From Miscanthus floridulus (Eukaryota; Streptophyta; Magnoliopsida; Poales; Poaceae): 64,000 bases of DNA. The notes below the pieces were generated by a model, which made no database searches, was not told where the DNA came from, and worked only from the letters and a program-made list of their open reading frames with translations. Location: assembly GCF_019320115.1 (NCBI RefSeq), contig NC_089581.1, forward strand, positions 10,975,707 to 11,039,706, written 5' to 3'. The position numbers were made by a program, and so were the translations under genes. Of this stretch, positions 56,427 through 64,000 are shown piece by piece (position 1 is the first letter of the stretch; the number at the start of each line of letters is the position of its first letter).

Positions 56427-58300
56427 TTCGGAGCAGTCTTCACTAAAACTGGTCGAACGCCACGCTGGACACTCCAAACTGGTCGGCATGACAGCATTAG
56501 AAACTAGGCTTCAAGATCTCTCCAACAAGTACTCATTCACCTTCATAGCCTTTGGGAGATAAAAGATATGACTGTTTCTTCTGGATGGTTCTGTCATGCT
56601 GGGTTGACTCGAACGTAACTCTTCTCTCTGATCCATCCTTGATGTATCATTGTCTTCCTTCTCGGAGAACCTGAGTAATAACAACATGCACGAGTTAGGT
56701 AGCTCAAAATTACCATCAATGTTTAATTGAAATTCACAAAGTAGCGCGTGCACCTCTTGCTGTATGTTTTGGGCGTGGCTACGGGTGATTGGTCCAGTAG
56801 AGACTTAGTGGTGGATCAGCTGGTGAGGTGGTCGGAGAGGTCACTGAGGTCGGTGAAGTGGTCGGAGAGGTCGCCGAGGTGGTCGGAGAGGTCCCCGACG
56901 CTGGCGTGGTCACATCATGAACACTGCAACAACCTATGTCTTAATCAAATTTTCAGTCATCGAGGCTTGAAGATTAAAATTAATATATTCACTTACTTGC
57001 ACAACAATTATTCTGGGCCCCACGTTGTTCAGAGACATGTCCAGACATTGAATACACAATTGTGAGCAAACAATGGTCCTGTTGTACTACTTCAACAATA
57101 TTTCTCAGCAAACGAACAATTTTTTTTCTCATAACAAATTAGCATAAACATCCGTATAAGTTAAATTCCAGCGAAACCAACATAGCCAATGAAAGCATCT
57201 GGGAGTCGTGTCAGCGAGGTGACGTCTCAGCATCAGAGACACGGCGAGTGCTCAGGTTTGCGATGCATTGGGCTCCAATACTACCCCTTCCAAGTTAGAG
57301 TAAGTAGGATAGTATAAATATATATAACACTGTTAATTTTGAAATCCATATACTTATTTTTTGTCTGTTATTCATTTAGATTGACGCACGAACAATGACA
57401 GAAACAATGAAAATGAAAACATAAAAAGGAATATAAAACAAATAATAAAAACAGGGGTGGTCTGCCAAAGACCTAAATGGGCCTGCGATGCAGTGGCCCA
57501 ACATAAAAAAGAAATAGGAAACAAATAATAAAAAAGGTGGTGGTCTGCCAAAGGCCTAAAGGTGCTGAAGACTGCAAGGCCACTACTCAAACCTAGCAGG
57601 GGAAGGCAGTGAAAGCAACCACAGGCCCAGGGCCCAAAGAGCCACACACAGGCATCCGCACCACCTTAACGCTCCCGCTTGGGTGACAAGCCAACGCTAC
57701 TTGGCTCGGCGACACATCTGATGAGCACAGAATATTAGCTGGTTGGGATGCATCATGCCTGATAATCTTTTGAGCAAGCATATTGCTTTTGCTAGCGCTG
57801 AATTTCTGTGTCAGCTGCCTTTCAATTTCTTTCGTGTGAACAATCTATCTGACAGTGCCAATTGCAAAGCTTGTAAATTCAAGCTCTTGTATATGATAAC
57901 AAACAAACAAATAAATGAATAAACAAATACATAAACTAACTTGACCTTTCGTAAAGACAGTAGAGGTCAAGCAAAGAATACACGTGCTCTACTACGTTAC
58001 AATTACTGACATCCAATGTTCCTTCTCCAAAGTACTAATATTAAAGCATGCAACTTCATTGAACGGTATACGATTTATAAGAGAGAGAGAAAAAGGGACC
58101 AAAAAGCAAATTTAATTCTCGACACATCTCTGCCTTTCCTTCACACTTTCCCGCGTTTGACTGCGGTTTGTCGTAAATAATCGTAAATTTTTAGTCAGAA
58201 TAGTATTTTTCTCTTACACAAACCAATTAGCAGCACGAACCAGTAACGATACGAACCAGCCAACCAACAGGCCAGTTCAGTTCAATTTTCATTCGAAATC
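56427..58300. other. Intergenic DNA before HIRA
   Basis: No gene recognised. There is a short imperfect minisatellite at 56826-56905 built on GTGGTCGGAGAGGTC, and an imperfect two-copy repeat of about 78 bp at 57428-57575 (shared AAACAAATAATAAAAA and TGGTCTGCCAAAG). Frames at 56511-56753 and 56748-57065 have no family signature. Confidence 0.5.
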
Positions 58301-58562
58301 GTTTTCGTTTTTCGTTCGTTTTTGTTTTTTCCTTTCTCACACGAACAGGACGAACACGTTCACGTTCGTCCCCATCGCCGTGTTCTTCGCTCCGCCGCCG
58401 CCGCGCCGATCGAATCCGCCCGCCGCCGCCGAGTAACCTCCGGATCCCTACTCCTCCAAGCTTTATACCTCTAGTGCTGTCCGATTTGCCCACCCTATTC
58501 CCTTTATCAGTCGTCCCCTGCTAGGGTTTTCGCTGCTGCCGAATTCTAGGGTTTTGGGCATC

Positions 58563-58655
58563 ATGGTCTCGTCGGTTTGGGACTGTAATGCACGAGCAGT
58601 GTGTAATCTCATATAGAGGTGTCATGAGATGATTACGGAGGAATCTAGGGCTTGA
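58563..58655 (+). promoter_or_regulatory. Cluster of upstream ORFs in the HIRA leader
   Basis: Four short upstream frames precede the HIRA start: 58563-58616 (17 codons and stop), 58588-58632 (14 codons), ATG-AGA-TGA at 58624-58632, inside the latter's frame, and 58629-58655 (MITEESRA). The last begins with the same 12 bases, ATGATTACGGAG, as the true start 31 bp downstream. This assumes the leader is not spliced. Such uORFs often lower main-ORF translation. Confidence 0.5.
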
Positions 58656-58659
58656 GGAG

Positions 58660-61600
58660 ATGATTACGGAGAAGCCAAGCTGGATTCGCCACGAGGGCCT
58701 GCAGATCTTCTCTATCGACATCCAGCCCGGCGGCCTCCGCTTCGCTACTGGCGGCGGCGACCAGAAGGTATCCTGTGTTTCTGTTTTTGTTTTTGTTGTT
58801 TTTCCTTTACCTGCTTCTTGTTTAATCCGAGCTCAGCACTGTAATTTTCCCTTTCTCTTTTACCTTTTTCATTTCATTGTTTTTTTTTCCTGCTGACTTG
58901 CCCTGTCTTGGACTTTTTCAGTGCTATATAATAGGTTGACACTTGCGTGCTAATTGTGCTTCAGTGATATCCCCAGCTGAAAGTATTTGGAGGTTAAGGA
59001 TTGCATGTAACCAGAACGGACTCGCCGCTAGGTGACCCTGTCCGACCGGCCGCCGGGCTCCTTGGCGAACACTCAATTGAATTTTAGTTTTATCGTAAGG
59101 ATTGAAAACAAATTGTTTATAGCAAACATTCATCATACTTTGCCTAGGCTCTAGAACTCTCTTGAGTCCTCCACTACTAGTAGCTTATGAGCATTCCCTT
59201 GCATTCTTGGGTCCAGCTTGTTTGGTTAAGGTATTAATTTGGGCATAGTCACAAAGTTCCCTTGTCGACATGTTGTGGAACATGATACACTACTTGTGAG
59301 AGGTTTTTACATGGCGGGGTCGAAAATGACCCCCGCTTAACCAGGTCGGGGATGACGTTCCCGGGTTGGGGGTCAATGCCTTCCATCCCAAAATATATAT
59401 TGTATTTTTTTTCGTTAGAACACACCTTTGGCTAACAATTCTCTATTCATACATAACCTTGCCATTAGCAGTATGTCTGATCTAATTGTGGAATTAGTGA
59501 TTTAGTGACTGGATTTTCAACTGGCATTTATTGTGAAGTCACTATTCATCGTCCCAAATTTTAATCTCATGGGGTTCACTATGTTGTTTTTAGTTCATAT
59601 TAGCTAGCATGTTGCATTATAATTTATATAGCTTACTGAGTGTTCGTCAAACTTAAGGTTTGGCATTGATGTGATTCTGTACTGAGAATATTGGTAATTT
59701 CATTGTTGAGTGATAATTGAAAATTTTAAGATTTAGTTGGTTGTGATTTCTTGTCATGTTAACACATATTTGTCTGTAACTTGTTATGTGATACTGAGAT
59801 GTAACCACTGTTTCATATTTTCCTTTTATCATTCATAAGTGACCTCCGTACTAAGTTCCTTTTATTTGCTGTGGTGTTGCAATAGGTTCGAATATGGAGC
59901 ATGAAATCTGTGGATAAGAATAATGCCAACAATGATTCCAGCCAAGGGTTGCTAGCTACAATGCGTGATCATTTTGGATCAGTAAATTGTGTGAGATGGG
60001 CAAGGCATGGCCGCTATCTGGCTTCTGGATCAGATGATCAGGTTATCCTAATTCATGAGCGAAAAGCTGGTTCTGGAACATCTGAGTTTGGTAGTGGGGA
60101 ACCTCCAGATGTAGAGAATTGGAAGGTTGTTATGACCTTAAGAGGGCATACTGCAGACGTGGTAATTATCTTCACCCATGCTGTATATCCTGCCTAGTTT
60201 TTCTTAAATAAGCATTTGTAGAATTTGTGCTGTTACTCTTTCTTTAGTTCTTATTATTTTGTTATTGTAACTGTCTAACTGTTGAACACCCTTTTCTTTT
60301 CCTATGCCTAAAGTAGGTAGATCTTAATTGGTCCCCTGATGATTCAACATTGGCTAGTGGCAGCTTGGATAATACTGTTCACATATGGAACATGACCAAT
60401 GGTATGTGCACTGCCGTCTTGAGAGGGCATTCCAGCTTGGTCAAAGGTGTTACCTGGGATCCTATTGGCTCTTTCATTGCAAGCCAATCAGATGATAAGA
60501 CTGTTATAATATGGCGTACAAGCGACTGGAGTCTTGCTCACAAGACAGAAGGCCATTGGGAAAAATCTGTATGTTATGTTTCCTGAATTTTATAATTTAC
60601 TATGATCAACATGCCCTCAGTGCAATCCTTTCTTACTTTCCTTCTTCCTGCAGCTTGGTTCAACATTTTTTAGGCGACTTGCATGGTCACCTTGTGGCCA
60701 CTTCATTACTACGACTCACGGCTTCCAGAAACCTAGGCATTCAGCCCCTGTGCTTGAAAGAGGCGAGTGGTCTGCTACCTTTGACTTTCTAGGGCATAAC
60801 GCACCTATCGTTGTTGTTAAGTTTAATAACTCGATGTTTCGTAAGAATTTCTCAAATGGTCAAGACACAAAAGCTGCACCAGCTGGTTGGGCCAATGGAA
60901 CATCAAAGATATCATCAAAAGAACAGCAACCATATAATGTTATTGCTATTGGAAGTCAGGACAGAACAATTACTGTTTGGACAACAGTGAGTGTGCGGCC
61001 ATTGTTTGTTGCTAAGCATTTTTTCTCTCAAAGTGTGGTTGATTTATCTTGGTAAGGCATCTCCGTTTGTTCCTCTATATAGTTATTATTACCCATATAC
61101 CCAAGCTCACGGTGATAATGTGCTTTTCACTGATAGGAGCCCTGATGGTTATTCACTTTTTGCATGTTCCTTGGATGGATCTGTTGCCAACTTTCACTTT
61201 GAAGCAAAGGAGCTTGGATACAAGTTAAGTGATTCTGAACTGGATGAATTGAAGAGGAGTAGATATGGTGATGTCAGAGGACGACAATCAAATCTTGCTG
61301 AAAGCCCTGCACAGTTACTGCTAGAAGAAGCATCAGCAAAGCAATTGGCTAGCAAAAAGGGGACTTCCATTGTCCAGCAATTTCAAGCACCCCCAAAAGT
61401 TTCTGCAGATGTGCCTAACCCAGCTCCTGTTGTGCAAAGTAAGAAAGCTCCTGAAGCTTTACCTGAAGCTGAGAAGAAAACATCAGGTCCTGCTGCTGAT
61501 GATATGAATAAAGTTACTCGGTTATCTAGTCCAGTGAAGCAGAGGGAATACCGGCGTCCTGATGGCCGGAAAAGAATAATCCCAGAGGCTGTTGGATTTC

Positions 61601-63865
61601 CTTCCAACCAGGATAACATACCCAGCCGTTCTCAGAACCAGGTTGTGGATTTTTCATCCCTAGATCAGCGAATGAATGGGATAAGACCATCTTATGGTAG
61701 TAACGGTAACTGTAACAACTCTGGAGTTAAGGATCGCTCTGGTGTCACAGCAAGGGCGAACATTACAGAGAGTCTTGTTATTCAAAAAGCTTCAACCAGT
61801 GCTGGCAGTGATGGAATGTTGAGTGTAGAACGCATTGGATCTGTTGTTCCAGGCTCTTTGACATGTACCTCGCTTTCTATACATGTGTTAGTTAAGAAAG
61901 ACAATGAGGATTCCTTGCCAGTCTGCCTTGAAGCAAAGCCTGTAGAACGCGCTGCAGGTGATATGATTGGTGTTGGTGGTGCCTTTTCAACAAAAGAAAC
62001 TGAGATAAGGTGTACAAGAGGAACAGAAACTCTTTGGTTGGATCGTATATCTGCAAAGGTTACTGTCTTGGCAGGCAATGCAAATTTCTGGGCTGTTGGC
62101 TGTGAAGATGGTTACCTGCAGGTGAGCAATGTTTTCTTATCTGAATTTCTTATAGATTGATTTTATCTTTTTAAATGGATGCTACCGCCCCTCCTTTTTT
62201 TGTAAGGCGCGCACACAACTGAAGATTTGAACTTTTAAGTGTTGAGTAACAATTAAAGAACTTGTAGATTATACCGTGCAAATTAAGTATGATTTCAAAT
62301 TTCAAATTTCATGTTCATAAATTATAATATATATGAGATATTGATGGTCAAAGTGTGGCATTGGAGACCACGCCGGGTCAAACTGCTCCTTCCATTTTGA
62401 AAATGAGGGAGTACTATGTAACCCCAGTCAAGTATTATTGGAATAGGCTTCTGTGTTCTCACAATCGACTGCTCTTAATTAACTAGGTTTACACAAAATG
62501 TGGAAGACGAGCAATGCCAGCAATGATGATGGGATCTGCAGCCGTTTTTATAGATTGTGACGACTGCTGGAAATTGCTTCTTGTCACAAGAAGAGGTCTA
62601 ATGTACATATGGGACCTCTATAACAGGACCTGCATTTTGCAGGACTCATTGGCTGCTTTGGTTGCATCTCCAGATGAGTCGTCAGCAAATCATGCTGGTA
62701 ACTGTTTGTACATCTAGTCTTCAGTTCCACATACAGCCTGAGATGGCTATTCTGTGCTTAGTAGTTATCTTTGCCTTGTTGACAGGTGCAGTAAAGGTTA
62801 TATCTGCTAAATTCTCAAGATGTGGTTTTCCCTTAGTTGTCCTTGCCAGTCGCCATGCTTTTCTTTTTGACATGAGCATGAAGTGCTGGTTAAGGATTGC
62901 CGATGATTGTTTTCCAGCATCAAATTTTGCTAGCTCATTTAGTTCCCCCCAAGGTGGAGAGCTAGGCAAGTTGCAGATTGATCTAGGCAAGTTCATGGCT
63001 AGAAAGCCTATATGGAGCAGGTCTGCATGCCGCTTTGATTGCTTTAGTATTTATGAACACTTGAAATTATGTCTGTGGCATGCTAATGTACTACATATCA
63101 GAGTTTGCTCTAAACGTACTGATGTGGGAGTTTCTGTTTCAGGGTTACAGATGATGGTTTGCAGACACGCGCCCATTTAGAGACCCAGTTGGCTGCTTCT
63201 TTGGCTTTGAAGTCACCACAGGAGTATCGCCAATGCCTTCTATCCTACATACGGTTTCTGGCAAGGTTGGTTATGTGGGTGCTCAGCTGTGTCTGTTGAA
63301 CTGACCGACAAAATATGTCAATATCTTTGTCCGATGGAAATTAGTTGGTGATGATTTACTGACACATTTATTTTATTTCTTTATATGCAGAGAGGCAGAC
63401 GAATCTCGTTTACGTGAGGTTTGTGAGAACTTCCTAGGTCCTCCGTTGGGCATGCTTGGATCTGCATCATCTACGGAACCCAAAAATCCATCGTGGGATC
63501 CTGATGTTCTCGTAAGTCTGTCTTTCACTCACCATGTGCATACTAGATCCATCGCCTTTCTAGATAACCATTAGGGTTCATGAACTATAAATATATGGCA
63601 CTCCAGTTCTCATGTTCTTAGCATACATGATCTCCAGTTTGTAAAGTAACTGATGCCAATTGTACAGGGGATGAAGAAGCACAAACTTCTCAGGGAAGAC
63701 ATACTTCCATCGATGGCATCGAACCGGAAAGTCCAGCAGCTGCTCAACGAGTTTATAGATCTCCTATCAGAGTATGAAGCTGCTAAGAGCAAAGTTGACC
63801 CAATGGATGCCACACCGGCGCCACAACCAGCACCAGAAGCCAATGACAACGTGGTCACCTCGTAG
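58660..63865 (+). CDS. HIRA: HIRA, histone H3.3 chaperone (WD40 plus Hira domain), ten exons
   Basis: Exons: 58660-58767, 59886-60161, 60317-60568, 60654-61051, 61137-62121, 62487-62697, 62786-63020, 63143-63265, 63391-63511, 63668-63865; 2907 bp, 968 residues. All introns are GT-AG and phases agree. Seen: [20 protein letters not shown] at the N terminus; WD40 repeats through about residue 370 ([82 protein letters not shown]); a B domain around [18 protein letters not shown], the ASF1-binding motif; and a C-terminal Hira domain ([25 protein letters not shown]-like [54 protein letters not shown]). In the family it deposits H3.3 with UBN and CABIN1 outside replication. No lesion; a single, functional-looking copy. 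The 1.1-kb first intron is the longest. Confidence 0.97.
58768..59885 (+). other. First intron of HIRA
   Basis: 1118 bp with GTATCC donor and TGCAATAG acceptor. T-rich as usual for plant introns. A GC-rich patch at 59010-59060 and another at 59310-59385 (CGGGGTCG..., CGGGTTGGGGG) interrupt it; no feature could be assigned to them. Confidence 0.8.
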
Positions 63866-64000
63866 CTGCTCCAGTCTGGTTGCTGGGGACTTACTGACCT
63901 CTCGGTAAGTATGATAGGATAGCAATCTTGATAAGTCTATATGAACCAATCAATTAGTTGTGCTTGTAACTGGTAGATTGTTTAGCGAGGGAGGCGACCT

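Noticed and set aside
1..64000. tRNA, rRNA or snoRNA genes
   Set aside because: No tRNA-like box A/B arrangement with cloverleaf arms or rRNA sequence was noticed by eye; a covariance-model scan would be needed to exclude them.

Overview
This is a eukaryotic nuclear window from a grass, most likely a panicoid/Andropogoneae genome (sorghum, sugarcane or Miscanthus type). That assignment is inference from intron-containing plant genes, F-box families with grass-type divergence, and nested grass LTR retrotransposons. No operons, bacterial genes, CRISPR arrays or rRNA genes were seen.

Layout. (1) 1-5.8 kb: a small intact mitochondrial import gene, TIM14/PAM18 (minus strand, three coding exons), followed by a decayed F-box gene (minus) split by a 5'-truncated LINE with a 16-bp target duplication; the LINE itself carries a 127-bp MITE. 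(2) 5.8-7.5 kb: AT-rich non-coding DNA with a two-copy 239-bp repeat. (3) About 7.5-45.24 kb: one nest. A Tat/RIRE2-type Ty3-Gypsy element (plus strand, decayed, no 3' LTR in the window) was invaded by a complete 13.2-kb SIRE/Maximus-type Copia element (8632-21875, minus strand) inside its LTR, by a 555-bp hAT-like MITE in its integrase, and by an 11.5-kb non-autonomous LTR element (27655-39132) near the end of its integrase. That last element carries a captured DUF295/F-box gene fragment and a 176-bp hAT-like MITE. (4) 45.4-47.3 kb: an intact intronless F-box-like gene (plus). (5) 49.6-56.4 kb: a small non-coding LTR element whose interior holds a solo LTR with the same palindromic array as the Copia LTRs, and whose other LTR holds a 3.6-kb solo LTR of Tekay/Del type. 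(6) 58.5-63.9 kb: an intact ten-exon HIRA histone-chaperone gene (plus) with a cluster of uORFs.

The host genes do unrelated jobs: protein import into mitochondria, probable substrate recognition, and H3.3 deposition. The most unusual material is in the SIRE-type element. Gag-pol (1876 codons) and a 788-codon third ORF keep one reading frame with no net indel, yet carry about 24 stop codons. Almost all are glutamine codons turned into stops by C to T; in the third ORF fourteen of fifteen are TAG. The third ORF is preceded by what looks like its own promoter: an array of GACCGGACGC palindromes like that in the LTR U3, a G-box, a TATA-like box and a candidate 5'UTR intron. All reading was done by eye; boundaries given to the base were read from the sequence, those marked approximate were not.
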